DNA of 64,000 nucleotides. Origin: Odoribacter sp. GTDB lineage: Bacteria; Bacteroidota; Bacteroidia; Bacteroidales; Prolixibacteraceae. The first letter of the stretch is position 1; each line of letters begins with the position of its first letter. Below are positions 19,449 to 28,363 of this stretch, piece after piece. Location of the stretch: contig PNOH01000006.1 in assembly GCA_013824715.1 (NCBI GenBank), positions 1 through 64,000 of the forward strand, written 5' to 3'. The notes below the pieces were generated by a model. That model made no database searches. It was not told the origin of the DNA and worked only from the letters and a program-made list of their open reading frames with translations. Both the position numbers and the translations under genes were made by a program.

Positions 19449-20576
19449 ATGAAGCTAAATCTTCTGATACGAATCCAATTAACCGCTTTGATCCTCGTGA
19501 TTGGCCTGGTCGCAGTTTCAGCAGATAAAAAAGGCCTTAAAGATGTTTTTCAGGGGAAATTTTACATCGGAACGGCACTAAATTCAAGACAAATTACCGG
19601 GAGAGATACTGCCTCTGTCCTGATTATCAAACAACATTTCAACTCCATTACTGCCGAAAACTGCATGAAAAGTGCACTGATTCATCCGGAGGAAGGGAAA
19701 TTTAATTTTGCACTACCCGATCAGTTTGTGGAATTCGGGTTACAAAACCAGATGTTTATTGTTGGCCATTGCCTGGTTTGGCACTCTCAGGCTCCCAAAT
19801 GGTTTTTTGTTGACGGACGAGGTGACGATGTTTCGCGCGAAGTTTTGATCAGCCGCATGAAAACACACATTGAAACTGTGGTTGGCCGTTACAAAGGCAA
19901 GGTAAAAGGCTGGGATGTGGTAAACGAAGCCATTCTGGACGATGGCTCATGGCGCGCGAGCAAATTTTATAAGATTATCGGTCCGGAGTATGTGAAACTG
20001 GCTTTCCGGTTTGCCCGCGAAGCCGATCCGGATGCCGAACTCTACTACAACGATTATTCAATGGCGATTCCCGGCCGTCGCGAAGGAGTGGTACGGATGG
20101 TGAAAGACCTGCAGAAAGAAGGAATCCGCGTTGACGGAATCGGGATGCAAGGCCATTGTAGCATGGATTTTCCGAAGATCGAAGAATTTGAAAAAAGCAT
20201 TCTGGCTTTTGCCACTCTGGGTGTGCAGGTACATATAACTGAAATGGATATTTCTGCCCTTCCAGGCCCAAAAGACAAACAGGGGGCCGATGTTGATTCG
20301 CGGATTGATTATCATGCTGAAATAAATCCTTATACCAATGGACTGCCCGAAGAGGTCGAAAAAGCCCATGCCAAACGCTATCAGGATTTTTTTGATTTGT
20401 TCGTGAAACATCAGAATAAAATTGCACGGGTGACCTTATGGGGCGTTCACGACCGGCAATCGTGGAAAAACAATTTTCCGGTTCCCGGACGGACAGACTA
20501 TCCGCTGCTTTTCGACCGCAATTTACAGCCTAAAAGTTTTGTGAAAAGCTGGCTTGACCAAGCTTCTTTTGAATAA
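19449..20576 (+). CDS. GH10 endo-1,4-beta-xylanase
   Basis: A 375-residue secreted GH10 enzyme that cleaves internal bonds of xylan. The start at 19449 gives a clear signal peptide ([21 protein letters not shown]); the longer frame from 19380 runs through remnant sequence. Seen: [16 protein letters not shown] (substrate-binding), [10 protein letters not shown], acid/base Glu160 in WDVVNEA, nucleophile Glu265 in HITEMDIS, and the aglycone WGVHDRQSW motif. Length is that of a single catalytic domain with no binding module. It is sandwiched between two decayed genes. Confidence 0.93.
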   Translation: MKLNLLIRIQLTALILVIGLVAVSADKKGLKDVFQGKFYIGTALNSRQITGRDTASVLIIKQHFNSITAENCMKSALIHPEEGKFNFALPDQFVEFGLQNQMFIVGHCLVWHSQAPKWFFVDGRGDDVSREVLISRMKTHIETVVGRYKGKVKGWDVVNEAILDDGSWRASKFYKIIGPEYVKLAFRFAREADPDAELYYNDYSMAIPGRREGVVRMVKDLQKEGIRVDGIGMQGHCSMDFPKIEEFEKSILAFATLGVQVHITEMDISALPGPKDKQGADVDSRIDYHAEINPYTNGLPEEVEKAHAKRYQDFFDLFVKHQNKIARVTLWGVHDRQSWKNNFPVPGRTDYPLLFDRNLQPKSFVKSWLDQASFE

Positions 20577-20593
20577 ATTAAACAGTCCTCCAG

Positions 20594-21092
20594 ATGAAAA
20601 AAACAATCCTGATCATTGCTTTTTGCCAGTTGCTCCACTTTGCACATTCACAAAATAAAGACAGTATAAGGGTTATAAATAATTACACCAAAATCTTAAA
20701 AATATTCCGGATAACAATGGTAAGGTCGGTGTTTTTGGTGTCTCCTATCCGGGATTCTATTCCACCATGGAGGCTGTCTCCAATCATCCGGCAATTGTGG
20801 CGGTAAGCCCACAGGCTCCTGTAACCAACTGGTTTATCGGGGATGATGCAGTTTCAATATTGGCGACGTTGCCCATACATTTAAAAAGGGGCATCGTGTA
20901 ATGGTACAGGTTCAAAGCAGTTGGTTTCCTTTAGTTGACCGCAATCCCCAAAAGTTTGTCAACATTTATACTGCAACAGAAAGCGATTTTCAAAAAGCGA
21001 CCATACGCATTTATCATGACGAAAAGCACAGCAGCAGTGTTGCTTTGTCGGTACTGAATAGCCTTGAAAAGAGTTCACCGGGAGATAATTAA
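20594..21092 (+). pseudogene. Decayed S15/CocE-type serine hydrolase
   Basis: Three disconnected pieces of one gene. 20594-20692 encodes a signal peptide and mature start (MKKTILIIAFCQLLHFAHSQ). In a shifted frame, about 20700-20900 encodes NGKVGVFGVSYPGFYSTMEA and AVSPQAPVTNWFIGDDA, the catalytic-serine region of X-Pro dipeptidyl-peptidase/CocE-family hydrolases. From about 20901, VQVQSSWFPLVDRNPQKFVN matches the family's C-terminal end and runs to the stop. Most of the roughly 600-residue protein is missing, so there are large internal deletions as well as frameshifts. Confidence 0.75.
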
Positions 21093-21110
21093 AAATTTAA
21101 TTTTTTCGAG

Positions 21111-21170
21111 ATCACACTTTAAGTGCCATTTATGTGATTTATTTCACATTATTGGCACTTAAAGTGTGAT
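21111..21170. repeat. 60-bp palindrome with perfect 18-bp arms
   Basis: Arms 21111-21128 and 21153-21170 are exact inverted repeats. The 24-base spacer itself contains ATGTGA/TCACAT inverted words, so nearly the whole 60 bases can fold into one hairpin. It lies just after the decayed hydrolase and 135 bases before the GH5 gene. It could be an old terminator, an operator-like site or a remnant mobile-element end. No T tract follows. Confidence 0.7.
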
Positions 21171-21223
21171 TCTGAGCAATATGAAAGATTGATGAACTTC
21201 GATTTTATCTTAATGATTTTGAA

Positions 21224-21231
21224 TACTTTTG
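21224..21231 (+). promoter_or_regulatory. Candidate -7 element (TACTTTTG) for the GH5 gene
   Basis: Matches the Bacteroidota -7 consensus TAnnTTTG exactly. It predicts a leader of about 68 bases before the ATG at 21306. No convincing -33 TTTG is seen at the usual spacing, so confidence is low. Confidence 0.3.
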
Positions 21232-21305
21232 TTGTAAATTATTCTTTTCGGAGTGGCCTCAAATCTGATTCTCAAAATAAACGTAAATAAAAACCTAAAA
21301 ACGCC

Positions 21306-22556
21306 ATGACCAAAAATCTTATTTTCTCTTTCCTCATTGCGCTGAGTTTATATGCCTGTAACACGGCATCTAAGCATAAGTCCACAACACAAGCCACCTT
21401 CATCAGAATTGATGGCCAAAACCTGATTGCCCCCAATGGCGAAAAATTTTTCATTCAGGGAATTAATTTGGGCAACTGGTTAAATCCTGAAGGTTATATG
21501 TTCGGGTTTAAACGGACCAGCTCGGCCCGATTAATTGACGAGGCTTTCTGTGAAATGGTTGGTCCCGATTTTACCAAGCTTTTCTGGAAACAGTTTAAAG
21601 ACAATTACATTACCCGCGATGACATCCGCTACATCCGTAAAACCGGGATGAATACCATCCGTATTCCATTTCATTACAAATTGTTTACTGATGAAGATTA
21701 TATGGGACTATCGGTTGCGCAGGATGGATTTCAACGAATAGACAGTTTAGTCAACTGGTGCCGCGAATCGGAGATTTACCTGATTCTGGATATGCACGAT
21801 GCCCCGGGAGGACAAACAGGCGACAACATTGACGACAGTTACGGCTATCCGTGGCTGATGACCAGCGAGGAAAGCCAGAGCAAGTTTGTGGCTATCTGGA
21901 AAAAGATTGCAGAACATTACCAAAATGAACCGGTCATTCTGGGATATGATTTGCTGAACGAACCCATTGCCACCTATTTTGGCGATGAAAAGGAAAAACT
22001 GAACGCCGCCCTCGAACCCGTCTATAAAAAGGCTGTTGCAGCCATTCGCGAAGTGGACCAGAATCACATCGTCATATTGGGAGGCGCCCAGTGGAACAGC
22101 AATTTTAAGGTTTTCACGGATTCAAAGTTCGATGGCAAATTAATGTACACCTGTCACCGTTACTGGTGCGACACGCTTCAGGCCAATATTCAGGATTTTG
22201 TCAGTTTCCGCGACTCGGTCAATTTACCTATGTTTATGGGCGAAACAGGCGAGAATACCGACCAGTGGATTGGAGCCTGGACCCTGCTGATGGAAAGCAA
22301 CAACATAGGTTGGACCTATTGGCCATACAAAAAGATGGGCCACCCAAGTTCGGTGATGAACATTGTCCAACCCGAAAACTGGGATAAAATCGTTGAATTC
22401 ACCGAAGCGCCGCGCAACAATTTTGATGAAATACGCAAAGCGCGCCCTGATCAGGAACTGGTTAAAAAGGCCATGCTTCAAATGATCGAAAACTGCAAAT
22501 TCAGCAATTGCAAAGTCAACGAAGGATATGTGAGAGCAATGGGAATAAAGCCCTGA
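21306..22556 (+). CDS. GH5-family glycoside hydrolase lipoprotein
   Basis: A 416-residue lipoprotein (LSLYAC lipobox, Cys18) with a GH5 barrel. Seen: GINLGNWLNPEGYMF near the N-terminus (typical of exo-beta-1,3-glucanase/BglC-like GH5 members), NTIRIPFHY, DMHDAPGGQTG, acid/base Glu219 in DLLNEP, CHRYWC, and nucleophile Glu313 in MFMGETGEN. Likely acts on a beta-glucan at the cell surface; exact linkage is not predictable here. The last codons (GIKP) resemble the start of a dispersed repeat also found at 28200, so the C-terminus may have been modified by repeat insertion. Confidence 0.88.
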   Translation: MTKNLIFSFLIALSLYACNTASKHKSTTQATFIRIDGQNLIAPNGEKFFIQGINLGNWLNPEGYMFGFKRTSSARLIDEAFCEMVGPDFTKLFWKQFKDNYITRDDIRYIRKTGMNTIRIPFHYKLFTDEDYMGLSVAQDGFQRIDSLVNWCRESEIYLILDMHDAPGGQTGDNIDDSYGYPWLMTSEESQSKFVAIWKKIAEHYQNEPVILGYDLLNEPIATYFGDEKEKLNAALEPVYKKAVAAIREVDQNHIVILGGAQWNSNFKVFTDSKFDGKLMYTCHRYWCDTLQANIQDFVSFRDSVNLPMFMGETGENTDQWIGAWTLLMESNNIGWTYWPYKKMGHPSSVMNIVQPENWDKIVEFTEAPRNNFDEIRKARPDQELVKKAMLQMIENCKFSNCKVNEGYVRAMGIKP

Positions 22557-22626
22557 TTCAAATTCTCCGGAAAGAATAAATTGCATCTGTTATTCAACTT
22601 ATGATCCTGATTTTCCAATAACGATT

Positions 22627-24501
22627 TTACCAATTCCCCAACTCCTTTTCAAATTTGGCCTTTTTTGCATCAACCGATCCTGGAACCAGAAGTACCTGAA
22701 TCGTTTGTTTTTGGTTCGGTTCCAGTTGAAATTCGAAACCTGCCAGCGTTTTTCCCGGATTCGGGGCATCATAGCTGGTTGTTGGTTCTACCGACCAGGT
22801 TTTCATCGTAACCTTAGCCGGAGAATTAACTTGTAAAACCAGTGAATGGCCTTCTTTTGTAAAGGTAATGCTGTTTTTTCCCAATTCAGGAACAGCAGAA
22901 GTCAGCATGGTCCAGCGAACGGTGGTTGGTTTATTCGGTGCAACCAGCTCGTCCCTGATCACAACATATTTTTGGTCAACAATGGCAACACCGCGTTTGG
23001 CTGATGCCAGTTGGGTTTCATAAACTGATGACATGTCGGAAATAGCGTACATAAAATCAGGTTTATCAGAGAATTGATCAATTTTGGCGTATCCTTTTAC
23101 CTGCTGAAGCTGGTCGTTGATGGTAAGCGTGTTGTGTGCCCTGTTATTTATCCTGAAAATACTCCAGCGTTGCGCATCCTGGGTGCGACCAAAAACCTGA
23201 ATGCCTTTTGATTCGAGCGATTCGTAATCCTGCATGCCAAAATCGGTGGCCCAGCGGGTTCCTTCTGATTCCATGATGAAAGAACCAATATCCATGTGTC
23301 CATGATTGACTGAAGCCGATCCTGCTTTGAACCCGAGGTATATGGCATTTGGGTCGGTCCATGAAGTACGCATCATACAAACCGGATTCGCGCCCTGACC
23401 TTTCCATGCTTTATAGCTGGGTACTGATATTTTATCCAGAGGAAGATCTTTTCCCCAGATCATAATAACAGGGAAAAGCCTGTCGTTGGTGAACGAAGAA
23501 TAATCTTCTTTTTGAAGGTATCTTTTTTCGATCCATAAGAGCGACAGATCGTTGTTGCGCTGAGCCAGCCAGAACATCGTGGGGCTAAGATCACCACGTG
23601 GACCACTATCCCCCCAGTTAAAGCACAAGGTAGAAACAGCAGTCATATTTTCATAGAATCCGGCAGTTTGAAGGAACCCTGGTGAATTATTTAATCCGAA
23701 ATCGCTGGCAAAGATTCTTTCAATGGCGCTAAGAAACATGACATTGAACGAGGTTCCGTAGCCCCAGTATCCAAATCCTTCAGGATAAGCGCCATCGGGT
23801 TTGTATTCTCCCATTGGCAGCGTGATGGATTCAATGGCCCGGGCGATCATGTTTTTTGAAAGCTCCGGGTAATCTTCGGCAACTGCCAACGCACCGTAAG
23901 TCATTCCGGCATTGCATACCTGGTTCCAGTTGTTTGTTGACTTAGCCCAACCGTTATATTTTGAATCAAGTGATGGATTTAATCCTTTATTGACAATGGC
24001 TTCACGAATAATTTTTTTTGAATCATCTGTTAATTTTGGATACAACCAGTCGTACCCAATGGAAACGGCCATAGTCATTTCGGCCACATCCAGAAAATGC
24101 GATGGGTTCCAGTCGCTGAATTCAGAGATAGCGAGCATTTCTTTTTCGCAGCGTTGGAAATATTTATCCTGACCGGTCATCCGCCAGGCATACGACAGAT
24201 GGAAAATGCGGCGCAGCGCTTCGCGCGATTTATCGAGAAGGCGTCGGCCAATCTGTATGCGTTCAACCGGCGGTAGTTCAATGATGTTGTCACATTCTTT
24301 CAGAATGGCTTCGTGCATTTTCTGCCAAACCGGGTTGCCGGCAATTGATTGCTCAATCTGGCATTCTTCACCCTGCAAAAGTAAAATGCGCGGATGCTGT
24401 TTGTCGGTAATGGTTTTCACAGAAACGGATTGTTGTGCGAAGCTGGTTCCGGAGAAACAGGCAAACAGCAAAATAATCAGAGTGTTTTTAATAGGGTTCA
24501 T
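22627..24501 (-). CDS. Heparinase II/III-family polysaccharide lyase-like protein
   Basis: A 624-residue secreted protein. The start at 24501 gives a clean signal peptide ending GTSFAQ; an upstream ATG at 24549 would add 16 unlikely residues. The N-terminal half is alpha-helical toroid-like (HLSYAWRMTGQDKYFQRCE, SIGYDWLYP, NNWNQVCNAGM). The C-terminal half is the Hepar_II_III beta-sandwich with NHGHMDIGSF and NNRAHNTLTIND, where catalytic His residues lie. Such enzymes degrade acidic polysaccharides (alginate, heparin-like or related glycans); the substrate is unknown. Reads towards the convergent GH5 gene. Confidence 0.85.
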   Translation of the reverse strand: MNPIKNTLIILLFACFSGTSFAQQSVSVKTITDKQHPRILLLQGEECQIEQSIAGNPVWQKMHEAILKECDNIIELPPVERIQIGRRLLDKSREALRRIFHLSYAWRMTGQDKYFQRCEKEMLAISEFSDWNPSHFLDVAEMTMAVSIGYDWLYPKLTDDSKKIIREAIVNKGLNPSLDSKYNGWAKSTNNWNQVCNAGMTYGALAVAEDYPELSKNMIARAIESITLPMGEYKPDGAYPEGFGYWGYGTSFNVMFLSAIERIFASDFGLNNSPGFLQTAGFYENMTAVSTLCFNWGDSGPRGDLSPTMFWLAQRNNDLSLLWIEKRYLQKEDYSSFTNDRLFPVIMIWGKDLPLDKISVPSYKAWKGQGANPVCMMRTSWTDPNAIYLGFKAGSASVNHGHMDIGSFIMESEGTRWATDFGMQDYESLESKGIQVFGRTQDAQRWSIFRINNRAHNTLTINDQLQQVKGYAKIDQFSDKPDFMYAISDMSSVYETQLASAKRGVAIVDQKYVVIRDELVAPNKPTTVRWTMLTSAVPELGKNSITFTKEGHSLVLQVNSPAKVTMKTWSVEPTTSYDAPNPGKTLAGFEFQLEPNQKQTIQVLLVPGSVDAKKAKFEKELGNW

Positions 24502-24545
24502 GGTGTATTTAATTTTTAGATGAGATCGAACATTAGGACAGTTAT

Positions 24546-25214
24546 TCAATAAATCGCGTTAAACTTCGCTTTTACAATTTCCTTCACTTCCTGAATATCT
24601 ATTTTCCGGCCAAGCTCTCGTTCGATGGATGTTACACCATAAGTCATGAACCCACATGGATTGATATAATTGAAATATCGCATATCGGTATTCACATTTA
24701 ATGCAAACCCATGCATCGAAACATATCGGCTAATCCGAACGCCAATAGCGCTTATTTTCCTTGCTTTTGCCGGGATAGTTGAATCGAGCCAGACACCGGT
24801 TGCCCCGTCTTTCAATGCCCCATCCAGTCCGTATTCGGAAATGGTTTGGATAATGGCCTGCTCCATTTTATAAATATAGTCTTTTACCCCGATTTTGTAG
24901 TTCTCCAGATCAATAATCGGATAACCAACCAATTGTCCCGGTCCGTGGTAAGTAATATCCCCTCCGCGGTTGATTTTATAATAAACCGCATCAATTTTCT
25001 TCAGGAAATCGCCGTTGATTAAAAGGTTGTGTTCGTCGCCGCTTTTGCCCAGCGTATAAACATGTGGATGTTCAACCAGCAAAAACCGGTTGATCGGACT
25101 GCTCTTTTTACTGGCAAGCTTGTCAGTAACAATTTCAGCATGTATTGTTTCCTGATAATCCCAGCATTCTTTATAGTCTTTCAGGCCAAGGTCTTCGTAA
25201 TTGAAATTTGCCAT
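24546..25214 (-). CDS. lipB: Octanoyl-[ACP]:protein N-octanoyltransferase
   Basis: Transfers octanoyl groups from acyl carrier protein to lipoyl domains, the first step of lipoate synthesis. The 222-residue length is normal. Seen: LVEHPHVYTLGKSGDEHNLL, the RGGDITYHGPGQLVGYPI signature (about 83-100), the active-site Lys in ARKISAIGVR and the catalytic Cys in INPCGF. It lies about 120 bases downstream of lipA on the same strand, with a tandem repeat between them. Confidence 0.95.
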   Translation of the reverse strand: MANFNYEDLGLKDYKECWDYQETIHAEIVTDKLASKKSSPINRFLLVEHPHVYTLGKSGDEHNLLINGDFLKKIDAVYYKINRGGDITYHGPGQLVGYPIIDLENYKIGVKDYIYKMEQAIIQTISEYGLDGALKDGATGVWLDSTIPAKARKISAIGVRISRYVSMHGFALNVNTDMRYFNYINPCGFMTYGVTSIERELGRKIDIQEVKEIVKAKFNAIY

Positions 25215-25283
25215 TATGTAGTCATTTTATAGTCAATCATGGTCATTAAATAGTCATTCATTGTCTATGAAGCATACATTAGT

Positions 25284-25345
25284 CCTTCAGTAATTCAATC
25301 CTTCAGTAATTCAATCCTTCAGTTATTCAATCCTTCAGTTATTTT
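25284..25345. repeat. 16-bp tandem repeat between lipA and lipB
   Basis: The unit CCTTCAGTAATTCAAT is repeated almost four times (units at 25284, 25300, 25316 and 25332; the last two carry one A-to-T change and the last is partial). The fourth copy overlaps the lipA stop codon. Probably slipped-strand or duplication-derived. Confidence 0.85.
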
Positions 25346-26208
25346 GCGTCCGCATGTAACTCAGCACGATACGACGACCTCACAAGCGGGCTGCTCTCAA
25401 CAAACGAAAAACCCTTTTCAAGTCCGGTTGTCCGGTATTTTTCAAACTGTTCAGGCAAAATATACTCCACAACCTGAATGTGGCTGAGCGTTGGCGCCAG
25501 GTATTGCCCGATGGTCATCACTTTGCAGCCAACAGCAAGCAAATCATCCATCGCTTGCAGAACTTCAGCTTCGGTTTCGCCCAAGCCGAGCATAATACCC
25601 GATTTGGCCACAATTCCGGAATTGGCAATATAGTTGATCACCTCAAGGCTGGTGCGGTATTTGGCCGCTGACCGTACTTGGGGAGTCAGCCGTTCAACTG
25701 TTTCCATGTTGTGCGAAATCACTTCAGGAGCAGCTTTAATAACTTTCTGGATCAATTCCGTTTTTCCCTGAAAATCGGGAATAAGTACTTCAATTTTAGT
25801 TTCAGGATTCCGTTTTTTCACTTCCAAAATAGTTTCTGCCCAAAATCCGGCGCCCAAATCAGGCAAATCGTCGCGGTCAACCGATGTGATTACAGCATGT
25901 TTCAGTTGCATGATACGCACCGATTCGGCTATACGGTAAGGTTCTTCGGGATCAGGAGGCAGTGGTTTCCCTGTTGTGACACCACAGAATTTGCAATTTC
26001 GGGTACAAATATCGCCCAAAATCATAAAAGTCGCTGTTCCCCGGTTCCAGCATTCGCCAATATTGGGACAGTTTCCACTTGAACAAATGGTATGTAGCTG
26101 ATGCCGGTTCACCAGATTTTTAACCCTCGAATAGTTTTCTCCTTTGGGCATTTGCATTTTCATCCATCGCGGAAGCCTTTCCCTTCCTTCTGTCGCTGCA
26201 CTCATCAA
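25339..26208 (-). CDS. lipA: Lipoyl synthase (radical SAM)
   Basis: Inserts two sulfurs into protein-bound octanoyl chains. The 289-residue length is typical. Seen: the auxiliary cluster motif CSSGNCPNIGEC, the radical-SAM CTRNCKFC motif, SVDRDDLPD, and the C-terminal RSSYRAE containing the conserved RSS. The start used is the first of two adjacent Met codons. lipA and lipB are co-oriented and probably co-transcribed. Confidence 0.96.
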   Translation of the reverse strand: MMSAATEGRERLPRWMKMQMPKGENYSRVKNLVNRHQLHTICSSGNCPNIGECWNRGTATFMILGDICTRNCKFCGVTTGKPLPPDPEEPYRIAESVRIMQLKHAVITSVDRDDLPDLGAGFWAETILEVKKRNPETKIEVLIPDFQGKTELIQKVIKAAPEVISHNMETVERLTPQVRSAAKYRTSLEVINYIANSGIVAKSGIMLGLGETEAEVLQAMDDLLAVGCKVMTIGQYLAPTLSHIQVVEYILPEQFEKYRTTGLEKGFSFVESSPLVRSSYRAELHADAK

Positions 26209-26314
26209 ATCCGAATTTCTGCAAAATTAGATTTAAAATCTGAAGTTGCAGGTTCGTTCCAGGCAATTCGGCTTACAAATCTTAGTTAAGTTTACCGGAA
26301 ACGTTTTGGTTTGT

Positions 26315-26322
26315 TATTTTTG
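26315..26322 (+). promoter_or_regulatory. Candidate -7 element (TATTTTTG) for the TPR gene
   Basis: Exact match to TAnnTTTG, giving a predicted leader of about 17 bases. The -33 region has only TTTA at a suitable distance, so it is suggestive only. Confidence 0.3.
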
Positions 26323-26345
26323 TGGTTCAATCATAAAATCAGTTG

Positions 26346-28214
26346 ATGAAGACTTTGATCCTAATCCTTTCTTTACTGGCTCCTTCCTTTGTTTTCGGAC
26401 AGGCGCAGGATATTCAAAACATGTCTGTTCTGGCCAGTCAGTATTACCAAAATAAAGAGTTTGGGAAAGCATCAGAAATTTACGAGAAATTGTATTCGGC
26501 CACCAAAGCTGAGGGCTATTTCAACATTTATCTTGATTGTCTGCTTGGGATTCCGGATTTCGACAAAGCTGAAAAAGAAATCAGAAAAGGGCTGCGTGGA
26601 AATTCTACTGATGCCTACTGGTATGTTCAATGGGGCTTTGTGAAAAAAGCGGAAGGGCAGCCCGTTGAAGCAATAAAATTGTATGAAAAGGCACTTTCCT
26701 CAATCTCAGACAATCCGGCTGAATACCCGGTACTGGCCAATCAGTTCATTGGCCGGCGTGAGTTCGAATTCGCCGAAAAAGTATATCTCAAAGGGCGTTC
26801 CGTTTCACCCGAAAACCAGTATAACTATGAACTCGGCCGTATTTATTATTACATGCGTAATTACGACCTGATGTTGAAAGAATACCTGTCCTGGATAGAT
26901 CAAAAGGAAAGTAACATCGAAATTGTAAAGAGCAATATTAGTTCGGTATTATCGCTGGATAACGATCAGGAGATCAGTAAACAATTGAAAACCTATATGC
27001 TGAAACGTATTCAGGCCGAACCCGGTCAAATTTCTTACACGCGGCTTCTGATCTGGCTATTCATTCAGGATAAAAACTTCACTGCAGCCACCCGTCAGGC
27101 TATTGCGCTCGACAAACGCACCGGAACTGAGGATGGCAACATCTTTGGGCTCGCCAATGTTTCGGCTGCGAACAAAAATTACGACGAAGCAGTTAAAGCC
27201 TATGATTATCTGATTAGTAAAGTCAAAAAATCTGAATATTATAAACTGGCCATTTTGCAGCGGATGCAAATGCATTACGACCGATTTGTTGAAGAAGATA
27301 TTCAGGATTTTACCCGTGCAACCGGATTAAAGAACCAATTTACCCAAACATTCAACGAACTCGGCATGATTCCTGAAACATCAGGACTCCTGACCAAATA
27401 TGCCCATTTGCTTGCTTTTTACCTTAAAAAACCCAGCGATGCCATTCAGTGTTTAACTGATGGGCTTTCTATACAGGGCATCAATATCCAGCAAATTTCG
27501 GCATTAAAAGCTGAACTTGCGGATGTGTCTGTTTTTTCTGGCGATTTATGGGAGGCTGTAATTACCTATTCGCAGGTGGTTGAAAGCAATAAAGGCACTT
27601 TGCTGGCCGATGATGTAAAGTTTAAAAAAGCCAAATTGGGTTATTATATGGGCAATTTTCAGTGGGCCAAAGCCCAACTTGATGCCCTGCGGGCGAGCAC
27701 TTCGAAATTGATTGCCAATGATGCCATGGAGCTTGCCCTTTTTATCAGCGAAAATATGGAAACTGACACCACTGCGGTGCCGCTTCAAATTTTTGCGCGT
27801 TCCGATCTTCACTTATTCCGGAATAATTTTCAGGAAGCTTTGGCAGCCCTCGATTCTGTAAATCAATTATACCCCTTTAATTCACTGACTGATGATGTCA
27901 GTTTCCGCAAAGCAGGTATTTTTCAGAAACAAGGAAAATATGCTGAAGCTGCCCTATTGCTCGAAACGATTATAAGGGACAATAGCTGGGAAATGCTGGC
28001 CGACGATGCCCTTTTTCAACTGGCAGCAATCTATCAGAATAGACTGAACCGGAAGGACGAAGCGATGGCGCTTTACAAAAAAATGCTGACCGATTATCCC
28101 GGAAGCGTTTATGTGGTTGATGCCCGAAGAGAGTACAGGAAATTGCAGGATTCTGAAAATAAAACCGAGCTGCCAGCAAACATAGAAGAAAACCAAAAAG
28201 GGCTAAAGCCCTGA
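26346..28214 (+). CDS. Secreted TPR-repeat protein
   Basis: About 622 residues with a signal peptide (TLILILSLLAPSFVFGQ) and many tetratricopeptide helix pairs along the whole length (for example EFGKASEIYEKLY, EAIKLYEKAL, YDEAVKAYDYL, KYAEAALLLETII, EAMALYKKML). It is probably a periplasmic or outer-membrane-associated scaffold; no enzymatic domain. The end of the frame (KGLKP plus stop) lies inside a dispersed GGGCTAAAGCCC palindrome, so the true ancestral C-terminus may have been different. Two adjacent ATG codons at 26343 and 26346; either may start it. Confidence 0.85.
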   Translation: MKTLILILSLLAPSFVFGQAQDIQNMSVLASQYYQNKEFGKASEIYEKLYSATKAEGYFNIYLDCLLGIPDFDKAEKEIRKGLRGNSTDAYWYVQWGFVKKAEGQPVEAIKLYEKALSSISDNPAEYPVLANQFIGRREFEFAEKVYLKGRSVSPENQYNYELGRIYYYMRNYDLMLKEYLSWIDQKESNIEIVKSNISSVLSLDNDQEISKQLKTYMLKRIQAEPGQISYTRLLIWLFIQDKNFTAATRQAIALDKRTGTEDGNIFGLANVSAANKNYDEAVKAYDYLISKVKKSEYYKLAILQRMQMHYDRFVEEDIQDFTRATGLKNQFTQTFNELGMIPETSGLLTKYAHLLAFYLKKPSDAIQCLTDGLSIQGINIQQISALKAELADVSVFSGDLWEAVITYSQVVESNKGTLLADDVKFKKAKLGYYMGNFQWAKAQLDALRASTSKLIANDAMELALFISENMETDTTAVPLQIFARSDLHLFRNNFQEALAALDSVNQLYPFNSLTDDVSFRKAGIFQKQGKYAEAALLLETIIRDNSWEMLADDALFQLAAIYQNRLNRKDEAMALYKKMLTDYPGSVYVVDARREYRKLQDSENKTELPANIEENQKGLKP

Positions 28215-28350
28215 TTAATATTCACATTCAATGTCCGTCACATGAATGTGACGGCAAAGGATAATGCATTAATCACCATTAAGCCAATATTCTTTGCCGT
28301 CTGGCTTTAGCCGACGGACATGATAATAGTAAGAAACAGGGCTTTAGCCC
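28200..28350. repeat. REP/BIME-like cluster 1
   Basis: Outer palindromes GGGCTAAAGCCC (28200-28211) and GGGCTTTAGCCC (28339-28350) enclose two inverted copies of a hairpin element. Copy 1 is 28233-28262 (GTCCGTC, stem-loop, GACGGCAAAGGAT) and copy 2 is 28289-28319 in reverse orientation. The stem of copy 1 is CCGTCACAT/ATGTGACGG and that of copy 2 is CCGTCTGGCT/AGCCGACGG. The same element recurs at 54180-54284 and 60563-60693. Confidence 0.8.
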
Positions 28351-28363
28351 AAATGGTTTTATC

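Noticed and set aside
25284-25345. Possible CRISPR array
   Set aside because: The 16-base units are directly adjacent with no unique spacers, and there are no cas genes in the window; it is a simple tandem repeat.
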